Source: Phycisphaerales bacterium
GTDB taxonomy: Bacteria > Planctomycetota > Phycisphaerae > Phycisphaerales > UBA1924
Assembly: GCA_017642965.1 (NCBI GenBank)
Contig: JAEPOJ010000008.1
Span: 1 to 64,000 of the forward strand
DNA: 64,000 bases
Direction: 5' to 3'
Below are positions 10,501 to 18,458 of this stretch, in pieces. Made by a program: the position numbers and the translations under genes. Below the pieces are notes generated by a model. It was not told the DNA's origin and did no database searches. It was given only the letters and a program-made list of their open reading frames with translations. Position 1 is the first letter of the stretch, and each line of letters starts with the position of its first letter.

Positions 10501-13403
10501 ACAACGATAATCCACAGGACTTCGCCGCGGGAGAGCCACTCACCCGCAGGTATGCATGGGATAACGGCACGAATAGCGTCAGGCCTGATCAGCTCGATCC
10601 GGATCCCAACGCGAACTATCACTTCGACTACTACCTCGAGTACAACGGGCGTTTCTTCAAGCTCGCGCAGTATCTCGAATGGTACCCGGCTGATGGTCTG
10701 CCGGGCAGTTACTACAACACCGATGATCCGACCACTACTCCCGAGTATGGTACGGTCCCAAATCCAACATCATTCCCTGTCAATACGGGTGGGCAGATGC
10801 CGCTGACCACCGCTGGCGGCTCGTTCCCCGACTTCATTACACGCAACGTCGTGCTGCAGCCGGGTGAAACACGCGTGTTCTACGCGATCGCGGACCAGCG
10901 GTTCGATGACCCGAGCGATTCCGCGATTCCTCCCTCACCGGACAGCACCTTCCCGGACGATCGTTGGACGCGCATACTCGGTGCGTGGGGCGACCTGCCA
11001 AACTCTTTCACGGTCGATCGCAACGGTGACGGACTCCCCGACGGTCCGGACGGGCTCGGGTGGACCGGCCCCGCGGAAGAGTGGGTCAATCACCAACTCG
11101 GCGTGGTCGAGGGGATCGCCACACGCACCCCGGTCATGATGATGAGCTTCAACCCGACGACCGGGGCTCTGCTTGATACCGGGAGCTTCGAGCCGCTCGA
11201 TCAGCCGCCGCTGTCGAGTCTCGGATTTGACGCGTCACGTACCGATGCGCAGGAGGTCCGGCTCTGGAAGAAGATCCTCACCCACGGGGAAGAGAGCAGA
11301 GACTCAGATATCACCAACGCAACCGAGTTCAACCTGATCGAGAACGACATGCTCGTGGATCGCATGCAGGTCCCTGCCTCTATGGCCAGCGACTGGAACG
11401 GCGCGCAGGTCGAGATCGAGGACACCTGGTCGTTCCGAGAGGACTTCCCTGTTCCGGGTACGATCCAGGATCAGCTCAACGCCCGCAACGATAACACCGG
11501 CATCACCATCGCGGACTGGGTCACCACGCGCCGGATGGACAGCCCGACACAGGAGGCGCCCAGCGTCGGTCAGGTCACGCCATGGATGCTCCGCTCGCGT
11601 CAGAATCCGCTCTCATTGCAGATCGAGAGCCGCTACCTCGACCCCGGCAACGACCGTCTCACCGATGCGATGGATCCCAACTCGTTCTTTTCAAATGGAG
11701 ATGATGTGGGCGATCCGTTCGTCAATCCGGAGTACCACGCTGATTACGAGGTCACGGAGACCATGGGTGAGTTCTTCAACTACTCACGGAACCCTGGCGG
11801 CTTCGCGATTGTGCAGACGCTCGCGCTCGAGCCATACGCCAAGAGCGACGTCGTGACACCATACCCGGATCGGCCGGCCTCGTTTGATGACGATGCGGGC
11901 AACGATTCGATCAACAAGTTCCCCACGATGACCATCCCGTCATCGGGTGTCGCGAATCTGGATCCGACGACGGGCCTGCCCGTGCCTGAGATCATCACCG
12001 AGGCGAACACCATCAGCGAGCGCCCTCGTCTGGCGGATCTGCTGCTCGCATGGGGTATCGGCCCGACATACGCACCGAACCCGAACCGAGCCGCCACTGT
12101 TGGCCAGGGGCTATACGCAGAACAGGAATGGATGACCGCGGGCGATGCCATGGCGATCGCGCTGGGCGTCGAGAATCCAGTCCCGACCGGGCCCGATCTG
12201 GTCGCGGCGGACGCGGTCTGGGCCGATACGTGGGACGCGGTGACAGACCCTGTAAACCCGGTCGGCGTGCTCGACGACGGGCATCTCGCGCTCGATCGCT
12301 TCGTGCCGTTCCTCAACCAGAACACCGCGGAGAACCCGATTGTGTTTACCCCGGGCGACGACCGCATCCGCGGTGCCGGCGTGCCGGCGGCTCTGGGTGT
12401 CATCGATCGCGCTCGCGTGTTCGATCGCCCGGCCCGTGTGACCGACCCGGTGACCACGGGGACGGAGTTCGACCTCGAGCTCGCGCTCACACGCCCGGTT
12501 CTGGGGACCATCAACATCAACACGGCCCCCGTCGAGGTGCTGCGTCTGCTCCCGGGTCTTGCCCCGATGCGGACGGGCTATGTGAATACTTCCGCCGGCG
12601 GCAGCGTCGTTCCGGAGTGGTGGGGCTCGGAACTCACTGATACCAACGTTCCCACGGCCCAGCCAGCCGCGAACAGCACACCCACGCAGCTGATCGAGAA
12701 CCCGGACATCGCGACCGGCATCGTGACATACCGGGACCGAAAGTTCGCGTTCCCCTTCACGGCGGCTTCCGCGAGTGCCATCCGCATGAACTACTTCGGG
12801 TGGCCGCTCTTCACGAGCGTCAACGATGCGAACGTGCAGAGTCTCTCGCAGAACTTCCTGACCGAGGACGCGATCAACAATCCCGGCTCTTCGGTCGTGA
12901 CACGCGATCGTCAGGCCATGACCGGCATCCAGGGGCTCCGTCCCACGCCGGGCTTCGGCTCGCTTGGCGAGCTGCTCGCGGTCCGCATCGATCCGGAGTT
13001 CGAGACCACAGATACGTCATCCTGGAACTTCCATCGCCACATGGCGATCGATATGCTCGGGTACGACGATCGGGCCCAGGGCATCCAGGACGACACGACG
13101 ATCGTGCCGCAGGTCTTTGGCAGCGCTCTGGGCGAGTACGAGGTGGGCAATACCATCGACGATTACGCTGAGAAGCTGGCCCTGGCCAACGGCGTGCTGA
13201 ACATGCTCAGCGTCCGTTCAGACTTCTACGCGGTCTGGTTCGTGGTCCAGGGGTACCGCGAGGCGGATGTGGCGAATCTGCGCCCTGAGGACCCCTTGAT
13301 CCCGTCGCTGCACAAGCGGTACCTCATGGTGATCGACCGCTCGAACGTGATCGAGCCGGGCGATGAACCCAAGATCGTCCTGCTCAAGGAGGTCCCGCTG
13401 TAA
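7515..13403 (+). CDS. gspK: Giant GspK-like pseudopilus tip protein (operon A)
   Basis: 1,962 residues, five to six times a standard GspK. The N-terminus has a prepilin-like signal, RGSALLIVIGTLALVAVFAA near residues 28-47, without Glu at +5. That absence is characteristic of K subunits, which sit at the tip. Near residues 1666-1682 is ININTAPVEVLRLLPGL, the helix-hairpin-helix-like signature of GspK; a related VNVNTATDQL motif is near residue 409. Two acidic loops, DADGDGFSDS (from 354) and DRNGDGLPDG (from 1168), look like calcium-binding type-3 repeats. Other parts resemble no domain I know. GAGGAG-type ribosome site is at 7500-7505, and the operon appears to end here, followed by a tRNA gene. 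The start and family are well supported; function of the expanded regions is unknown. Confidence 0.85.
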   Translation: MKKHKRRRTISAIELRAMAGRGPRDRGSALLIVIGTLALVAVFAAVYVSIGRTDRRAAQAFRTRVEQRDTSHRIGEYLAGVIGDDRLDSYVQYRADGTAFGRREVTDAPFTDWTRRSEGNIGNAADEAVLFTPTGRPYRMNGLSPASDYRVASDPWLASTTPTYLGNPGNPQSGTDLRPFGTTIPFNPIFPNAANYLDHRDWLQISNFAPDGRPVNLFNLRPNGSPVGTNAVAQNIVGGFGAEPGFGSSPRADGRQIRRMSNYLSLLNVAELGNPQSLIQAFDPTTTGTVWVPGHNDPQPIGLSGTEIQNTPAVWTMYQRFMLMPMNQPFAMLNRNGDESTWADPDYPPYQYADADGDGFSDSRWFELSTARDISAGNSNQSRDDIARLFNDADMRYFIAARAVDLSSMVNVNTATDQLVRPNAEFPLGSTPGEVDLRRLLTMQDAASNYASVVQGTSNAIPLSLSDAPRPYTPREDLASAYVWNGPERFTDFLRESQDYQYYQATVNDSGDLRLLDSDAPSMLIGRYAYAALRRALSTGGTLDNNYRGYNLEGGASATQNTDLLQFERDPQTGMTPTAEDRYNEFLRVGQQYAVTPGLSTSSAGLFGLDDLSELLTYHGLNDPDFTSRLERTVDARYDSTLPSSGFDDPRQTRRMSPLLSNRDLNLDRFSHSRILSYNDMRIAPSLENQTETLRIGEISRNAMALMALTPRKRLTTISGFVPLSPDAFVTDAAVPEAMQADSELPSLESLLSGSAASTQALFRLYAGALASELADMQTVGAWESDPTSFANYNYSSLFYGHRGPELALRAAAHAAVNMRDMTDPDNDPTIATLILDSNQTPDDLQDYAMSISTPMMLDGVDPENEREYQLFPGIVEGNTLDRVGELYPSGLPEGRQAVNVYGIEATPVITEVSMLYAFTDAPTGAGGDSDFNLSPIPNENPFRPGELNYPRREDVQQVTINTSVNPGNPDYLMQVLAVQLHNPYDEAISLGGKKYNDNPQDFAAGEPLTRRYAWDNGTNSVRPDQLDPDPNANYHFDYYLEYNGRFFKLAQYLEWYPADGLPGSYYNTDDPTTTPEYGTVPNPTSFPVNTGGQMPLTTAGGSFPDFITRNVVLQPGETRVFYAIADQRFDDPSDSAIPPSPDSTFPDDRWTRILGAWGDLPNSFTVDRNGDGLPDGPDGLGWTGPAEEWVNHQLGVVEGIATRTPVMMMSFNPTTGALLDTGSFEPLDQPPLSSLGFDASRTDAQEVRLWKKILTHGEESRDSDITNATEFNLIENDMLVDRMQVPASMASDWNGAQVEIEDTWSFREDFPVPGTIQDQLNARNDNTGITIADWVTTRRMDSPTQEAPSVGQVTPWMLRSRQNPLSLQIESRYLDPGNDRLTDAMDPNSFFSNGDDVGDPFVNPEYHADYEVTETMGEFFNYSRNPGGFAIVQTLALEPYAKSDVVTPYPDRPASFDDDAGNDSINKFPTMTIPSSGVANLDPTTGLPVPEIITEANTISERPRLADLLLAWGIGPTYAPNPNRAATVGQGLYAEQEWMTAGDAMAIALGVENPVPTGPDLVAADAVWADTWDAVTDPVNPVGVLDDGHLALDRFVPFLNQNTAENPIVFTPGDDRIRGAGVPAALGVIDRARVFDRPARVTDPVTTGTEFDLELALTRPVLGTININTAPVEVLRLLPGLAPMRTGYVNTSAGGSVVPEWWGSELTDTNVPTAQPAANSTPTQLIENPDIATGIVTYRDRKFAFPFTAASASAIRMNYFGWPLFTSVNDANVQSLSQNFLTEDAINNPGSSVVTRDRQAMTGIQGLRPTPGFGSLGELLAVRIDPEFETTDTSSWNFHRHMAIDMLGYDDRAQGIQDDTTIVPQVFGSALGEYEVGNTIDDYAEKLALANGVLNMLSVRSDFYAVWFVVQGYREADVANLRPEDPLIPSLHKRYLMVIDRSNVIEPGDEPKIVLLKEVPL

Positions 13404-13450
13404 GGGGGGCGCGTGCCAAGAGCACTCGGGCGGGCTACAGTTGTGCACGG

Positions 13451-13524
13451 CAGAGAGTAGCTCAGCTTGGTAGAGCGTCTGGTTTGGGACCAGAAGGTCG
13501 CAGGTTCAAATCCTGTCTCTCTGA
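13451..13524 (+). tRNA. tRNA-Pro(TGG)
   Basis: The cloverleaf closes well: acceptor CAGAGAG pairs with CTCTCTG (13517-13523), the T-arm is GCAGG/CCTGT around TTCAAAT, and the anticodon loop TTTGGGA is enclosed by TCTGG/CCAGA. The anticodon is TGG. No CCA is encoded. A strong terminator follows after 12 bases. Confidence 0.97.
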
Positions 13525-13536
13525 TTTCTTCTCACG

Positions 13537-13563
13537 AGCGTGCGCTGGTCGCACGCTTTTTTT
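13537..13563 (+). terminator. Rho-independent terminator after tRNA-Pro
   Basis: AGCGTGCG (13537-13544) pairs with CGCACGCT (13550-13557) across a five-base loop, followed by a run of T. This separates tRNA-Pro from the ABC transporter genes. Confidence 0.9.
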
Positions 13564-13644
13564 CTTGAGACTCAACAGAATCCTGTCAGGGAATATGTGT
13601 GCCTACGGTCAGCACGCACACACGGGTTTGGATAAGGTGTGCAC

Positions 13645-14943
13645 ATGCCCAGCGGGACGGCGAATCCGAAGATGCGGGGAGACGATCACGAGCCGGTGCT
13701 CGCGATGCGCGCACCCGACCGCCACCGGGATAACCCACTCACGCGGTCCAAGCCCGGCATGATCGGCTTCGCGGTCCTCGTGCTTATGTTTGTCGCCTGC
13801 CTCGGCACGCTCCCGTGGACGCTCAGCGCGACCAACGGCGTGCCTCGCTACGACGCGGGTGCCCCGATCGAGGGACGCCTGCCCCCCTCGTGGTTGGGCT
13901 ACGACGCGTACGCGATCGAGCGGGCGAACAACGCCGTTGATCGGGACGCCCTCGCGATCGTCGCTCAGGAACACGGGATTACGGTCGATGCCTTGCTCGA
14001 GGCACGAGCGGGTGATGAAGAGCTTGGTCTGATTAGGCCGCTCTGGCCAAGCTACGTGCTTGGTTCAGACTTGCTCGGCCGTTCGCTCGCGGTCCGCCTG
14101 CTCGCGGGTGGCGGGATCTCGCTCTCGATCGGCATCGCGGCTGCGCTATTGAGCGTCAGCATCGGGACGATCTATGGCGCCCTCGCCGCCTATATCGGGG
14201 GGAAGGTCGACTCGTTCATGATGCGCGTCGTGGATGTGCTGTACGGGCTGCCCTACATCCTCCTTGTCGTTCTGCTGGCTGTCGCGAGCAACGCGATGGT
14301 CGATGAGTGGGTCACCCGCTCGAAGGCGAAAGAGGGCTGGATGCGTGATCAGGTCTTGCAGATGGCGGAGGACCGAGGCGAGGACATCACCAAGTCCGAG
14401 GCCATCGAAGTGCTGGCGACCGATCAGCCGCTGCGCGAGGAGTTGCTGGGAGAGGCCAACCTGATCTACCCTGCTCGGGATCTGAGCGTGGGTCAGCGAA
14501 CCGCGCTCGATGTCATGACGCTGCTTATCGCGATCGGCGGCGTGAGCTGGCTGACGATGGCGCGCGTGATCCGGGGGCAGGTGCTCAGTCTCAAAAATCA
14601 GCCGTTCGTCGAGGCAGCCCGGGCTGTTGGGAGTTCACCCGTGCGGATCTTTGTGCGCCACCTGCTCCCCAACCTCGTCGGCCCGATCATCGTCTACGCC
14701 ACGCTCACGGTGCCTCAGGCAATTTTGCAGGAAAGCTTTCTGAGTTTTCTCGGCATCGGCGTGAAGCCGCCGCTCCCGAGTTGGGGGAATCTGGCTGCTG
14801 AGGGGCTCGGCGAGATCAACACCTACCGCAGCCACTGGTGGTTGCTGTTCTTCCCGTGTTTACTGCTCGGGATCACGCTTTTGTCCATGAACTTTGTCGG
14901 AGAAGGACTGCGTGAAGCGTTCGATCCGAAGCGATCGAGATGA
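13645..14943 (+). CDS. Peptide-type ABC transporter permease, DppC/OppC class (first copy)
   Basis: 432 residues. TM1 is near residues 32-52 and the BPD_transp_1 domain begins after LGSDLLGRSLAVRLL, a typical DppC/OppC entry. The cytoplasmic EAA loop, FVEAARAVGSSPVRIFVRH, which docks on the ATPase, is present, and the C-terminus (LLSMNFVGEGLREAFDPK) matches the family. An insert of about 70 charged residues (MVDEWVTRSKAKEGW onward, about 215-285) separates membrane helices that are normally adjacent. Start ATG 13645 is preferred over GTG 13639, as TAAGGT lies six bases before it. It precedes the binding protein gene by 62 bases. A second C-class permease is at 18455, so this operon has two. 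Confidence 0.9.
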   Translation: MPSGTANPKMRGDDHEPVLAMRAPDRHRDNPLTRSKPGMIGFAVLVLMFVACLGTLPWTLSATNGVPRYDAGAPIEGRLPPSWLGYDAYAIERANNAVDRDALAIVAQEHGITVDALLEARAGDEELGLIRPLWPSYVLGSDLLGRSLAVRLLAGGGISLSIGIAAALLSVSIGTIYGALAAYIGGKVDSFMMRVVDVLYGLPYILLVVLLAVASNAMVDEWVTRSKAKEGWMRDQVLQMAEDRGEDITKSEAIEVLATDQPLREELLGEANLIYPARDLSVGQRTALDVMTLLIAIGGVSWLTMARVIRGQVLSLKNQPFVEAARAVGSSPVRIFVRHLLPNLVGPIIVYATLTVPQAILQESFLSFLGIGVKPPLPSWGNLAAEGLGEINTYRSHWWLLFFPCLLLGITLLSMNFVGEGLREAFDPKRSR

Positions 14944-15005
14944 TAAACTATCTATCCCGTTTTCAGGGGATCTGGCTCCCAAGTCCACGCAAGTGAGAGT
15001 TGTCT

Positions 15006-16889
15006 ATGCAGAACAAGTTCGGTTTGAAGGATTTTGTGCTTCTGGTGCTCGTCGTCATCGTGATGGTGCTCGGCGTGCTCGCGATGAGGCAGGACGATCG
15101 ACGCTGGGAGCAGAACGAGACGCTTGTCGCGAAGATCGACTCGATCGAGCAGCAGCTCGCCCGTCTCGAGGGCAAGCTGGAATCGGGCATCATCGTTTCG
15201 AACGGTGGCGGGGCGAACGGTTCCTCATCCGCGGCAACCCGCGACGAGTCGTGGGTCCGTGATCCGAATGTTGAGGTCGTCTGGTTTGACATGCCCGGAT
15301 TCGCCTCAGATCCGCGAGACGATGAAGGATACCGCATCGGCGGGACGTTCCAGGAGACCTTTGAGGCACAGCCGGCCAAGCTCACCCCGATCCTCGGTGA
15401 GGACGTTTACGGGCGGCGGGTGCAGGATCAGGTCTGTGAGCGACTCGCGGAGTTCGATCCCGAAACGCTTGAACTGACCGGCTGGCTCGCTGAAGCATGG
15501 CAGTACGACCCCGAGGGGTACTGGGTACGCGTGAAGATCCGCGATATCGCGAGATTCTCCGACGGGCAGCCGGTGACCGCTGAGGATGTTCGCTGGACCT
15601 TCCACGACTACATCAATAATCCGGAACTCGAAACCGAGTCGCTTCGCTCGATCCTGACGCAGATCGAGAAGGTCGAAGTCATCGACGACAAGGTTGTAGA
15701 AATCTCATTCAACGAGCCCGACGCGTACAATCTGCAGGCGGCGCTCCAGTTCTACATCCTGCCCAAGCACTTCTACGAGAAGTTTACCCCAACACAGATC
15801 AACCAGGCGACCGCGCTGACCATGGGGTCCGGGCCGTTCAAGTTCGCGAACCTGAACCCCGACAACCAGTGGACACCCGGCGAGACCGCGGTCCTCGTCC
15901 GCAACGAGCAGTACTGGGGGCCCAAGCCGGCACTCTCCGAACTGCGGTTCAACGTGATTCAGGAAGACGTGCCCAAGCTCACCGCGTTTACCAACGGTGA
16001 GACGGACATGATCAACCCATCTGCCCCTCAGTTCCTTGAGATGACCGAGCGTGCAGATTGGGAAGATCGTGCCCATTCGCTCAAATGGCTGAACATGCGG
16101 TCTGGCTACCTCTTCATCGGGTGGCAGTGTGGCCCCCGCGACGGCAGGCTCACGCCGTTCCACGACAAGCGTGTCCGCCAGGCCATGACCCTGAATCTCG
16201 ACCGCGAGCAGATGATCCGTGACATCTGGGCTGGTCTGGATTATGTGGCAGTCGGTCCCAACAACCCGCCTTCACCGGCCGCGAACCCGGAGATCGAACC
16301 GTGGCCGTACGATCCGGAGCGAGCGCTCGAGCTGCTTGCGGAAGCTGGCTGGGAGGATCGTGACGGCAACGGCATCCTTGAGAACGCGGAAGGCGTCGAG
16401 TTCGAGTTCGAGTTCACTCGCGCCTCCGGTGGTCAGACCGCCGAGCGGATGCAGAAGTACATCGTGGACCGCTGCGCCGCGATCGGGATCCGATGCACGC
16501 CCAAGATCGTCGACTGGGCGTTGTACGACCAGATCCTCAAGAACCGCGACTTCGACGCGATCACGCTGGGCTGGTCCGCATCGGCGCCCGAATCCGATCC
16601 CAAGCAGATCTGGCACACGGACTCCATCCAGAACCAGGGTCACAACTTCATCCAGTGGGATGGAGGCCAGGATCAGTACATCGACGGCCTCAAGGCAGAA
16701 CTGGACTTCGACAAGCGGATGAAGATCTTCCACCAGTTCCACTCGCTCGTTCACGAGGAGCAGCCGTACACGTTCATCCGGGTTGTGCCCTGGAAGCGAT
16801 TCATCAGCAAGGAGTTCACGAACGTCCATCCCTACCCCAAGGGGCTGGAGCAGCGTGAGTACTACACCGCGCCGATGCAAGCGAACTGA
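15006..16889 (+). CDS. Peptide-type ABC transporter substrate-binding protein, membrane-anchored
   Basis: 627 residues. The body, from about residue 110, is an SBP_bac_5 (DppA/OppA/NikA) protein: DVYGRRVQDQVCERL, then YWVRVKIRDIARFSDGQPVTAEDVRWTF in pieces, and VRQAMTLNLDREQMI are family landmarks. These proteins capture di-/oligopeptides or similar ligands for the importer. The N-terminus is unusual: instead of a cleavable or lipoprotein signal there is one hydrophobic helix (about 9-27) without lipobox, followed by a predicted coiled coil (about 30-60, IDSIEQQLARLEGKLE) and a Gly/Ser linker. It is probably an anchored, possibly oligomeric, receptor. ATG 15006 is chosen because GAGAG lies six bases upstream. 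Ligand unknown. Confidence 0.92.
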   Translation: MQNKFGLKDFVLLVLVVIVMVLGVLAMRQDDRRWEQNETLVAKIDSIEQQLARLEGKLESGIIVSNGGGANGSSSAATRDESWVRDPNVEVVWFDMPGFASDPRDDEGYRIGGTFQETFEAQPAKLTPILGEDVYGRRVQDQVCERLAEFDPETLELTGWLAEAWQYDPEGYWVRVKIRDIARFSDGQPVTAEDVRWTFHDYINNPELETESLRSILTQIEKVEVIDDKVVEISFNEPDAYNLQAALQFYILPKHFYEKFTPTQINQATALTMGSGPFKFANLNPDNQWTPGETAVLVRNEQYWGPKPALSELRFNVIQEDVPKLTAFTNGETDMINPSAPQFLEMTERADWEDRAHSLKWLNMRSGYLFIGWQCGPRDGRLTPFHDKRVRQAMTLNLDREQMIRDIWAGLDYVAVGPNNPPSPAANPEIEPWPYDPERALELLAEAGWEDRDGNGILENAEGVEFEFEFTRASGGQTAERMQKYIVDRCAAIGIRCTPKIVDWALYDQILKNRDFDAITLGWSASAPESDPKQIWHTDSIQNQGHNFIQWDGGQDQYIDGLKAELDFDKRMKIFHQFHSLVHEEQPYTFIRVVPWKRFISKEFTNVHPYPKGLEQREYYTAPMQAN

Positions 16890-16913
16890 CCAAGCGAAGG
16901 GACGAGGCCACGC

Positions 16914-18458
16914 ATGGGCGTATACATTCTCCGACGCTTGCTCCTGATGATTCCGACACTGATCGGGATCACCTTCGTCGTGTTCATGATCATCGCGCTC
17001 GCACCGGGCGGGATCGGCGCATCACTGCGCGTGTCCGGTGGCGAGATGGAAGCCAACACCCGCGCCATCCGAGAGGCATATCTTGAGGATCGGTACGGGC
17101 TGGATGCCCCGGCACCGGTGCAGTATATCCGCTGGCTGGGGCGTATCTCACCGATCAAGTTCGGGACGCGCGATCAGATCGATCCGACGGGCGAGTTTAT
17201 CCGGTCACCGAAGACACCGAAGGAGCCACCGCTCTGGTCGTTCTTCGTGGAAGAGCTGCCCGAGGATGCACAGCCGGTCCCATATGAGTTCGATCTGAGT
17301 GCGGGCCTGACCGACGCGCAGATCGCAGAGCAGAAGTCGCGTGCATACCGGAGACAGAGCCAGGCGTACTCCCAGGCGCGGGCCGCGATGATCGCGAACA
17401 AAGCGCTGCTCGACGAGCTGATCGGGCGCATCGCGGACGAGAACGCCCTCCGGGGTATCCGCGACAGCAACGGCAAGATCCGCTACAGCGTCGTTGAGCG
17501 GAACAAGGACGTCTTCGAGAATGATGCACGCTGGGAAGAAGTGCAGGCACAGGGCAACGTGCTGATCGATGCGTACGCTGAGGCCTGGCGGCAGTGGGGG
17601 ATTCTGAAGGGAATCTTCGACGCAAAGCCCTTCCCCGAGGCCGGCTTCGGGACGTCGTGGGTGAGCATCTCAAGCCCGGATTTCGGGCGCTCGTTCACCA
17701 AATCACGCCCCGTTGTCGATCTGATTTCTGACGCCATCCCGATCACGATCCTGCTGAATCTGATCGCGACACCCATCATCTACTTCATCGCGATCCCCTG
17801 CGGCATGCTGGCAGCGGTCCGGGCGGGCTCGATGTTCGATCGCCTGAGCGGCGCGTTCTTCATCGCGCTGTGGTCATTCCCGATCCCGCTCGCTGGGGTG
17901 CTGGCGATCGGTTACCTCGCGAATAACGATTACCTTGGCTGGTTCCCGGTCTCTGGGCTCCACTCGACCGCCTCGGAGGGCTACACCTACCTTCCGAGCG
18001 TGAACGCGCAGGGCAACTGGGAGCCCGGCTACCTGCTCGACCTCATCTGGCACGTGTGCCTGCCGGTGCTTTGCCTGGTGTATGGCGGGTTCGCGGTCCT
18101 CTCCAAGCAGACCCGCGCGGCGATGCTCGATAACTTCAACATGGATTATGTGCGCACCGCCAAGGCCAAGGGCGTGGCGGGTAACACGATCGTGCTGCGT
18201 CACGTGTTCCGCAACTCGCTTCTGCCGCTGATTACGATGTTTGTCACCATTTTTCCCGCGATGCTCGCAGGTTCGGTGGTGATTGAGCAGATCTTCACGG
18301 TCCCGGGCATGGGGCGTCTTACACTCGAGTCGATCAACCTCCGCGATCGTGAGCTGCTGCTCGCCAACACACTCATGATCGCGGGCGTGAATCTGATCGC
18401 GCTCCTCCTCGCGGACATCCTGTACGCGCTTGCTGATCCGAGGATTTCGTACAAATGA
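16914..18458 (+). CDS. Peptide-type ABC transporter permease, DppB class, with large insert
   Basis: 514 residues against about 310-340 in DppB. The first helix, YILRRLLLMIPTLIGITFVV, is the classical DppB start. Between it and the next helices lies an insert of about 190 residues, mostly charged and helix-forming (EEQKSRAYRRQSQAYSQARA region). The permease domain then resumes at SFTKSRPVVDLISDAIPITI, with the EAA loop MDYVRTAKAKGVAGNTIVLR and the conserved VVIEQIFTVPGMGRL. A ribosome site (GAGG) precedes ATG 16914. The stop overlaps the next start (ATGA). With the C-class permeases and the ATPase it forms an importer of the peptide/opine/nickel group. Confidence 0.93.
   Translation: MGVYILRRLLLMIPTLIGITFVVFMIIALAPGGIGASLRVSGGEMEANTRAIREAYLEDRYGLDAPAPVQYIRWLGRISPIKFGTRDQIDPTGEFIRSPKTPKEPPLWSFFVEELPEDAQPVPYEFDLSAGLTDAQIAEQKSRAYRRQSQAYSQARAAMIANKALLDELIGRIADENALRGIRDSNGKIRYSVVERNKDVFENDARWEEVQAQGNVLIDAYAEAWRQWGILKGIFDAKPFPEAGFGTSWVSISSPDFGRSFTKSRPVVDLISDAIPITILLNLIATPIIYFIAIPCGMLAAVRAGSMFDRLSGAFFIALWSFPIPLAGVLAIGYLANNDYLGWFPVSGLHSTASEGYTYLPSVNAQGNWEPGYLLDLIWHVCLPVLCLVYGGFAVLSKQTRAAMLDNFNMDYVRTAKAKGVAGNTIVLRHVFRNSLLPLITMFVTIFPAMLAGSVVIEQIFTVPGMGRLTLESINLRDRELLLANTLMIAGVNLIALLLADILYALADPRISYK

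Noticed and set aside
13639-13644. GTG 13639 as start of the first permease
   Set aside because: It leaves only one base between AAGG and the start; ATG 13645 has better spacing.
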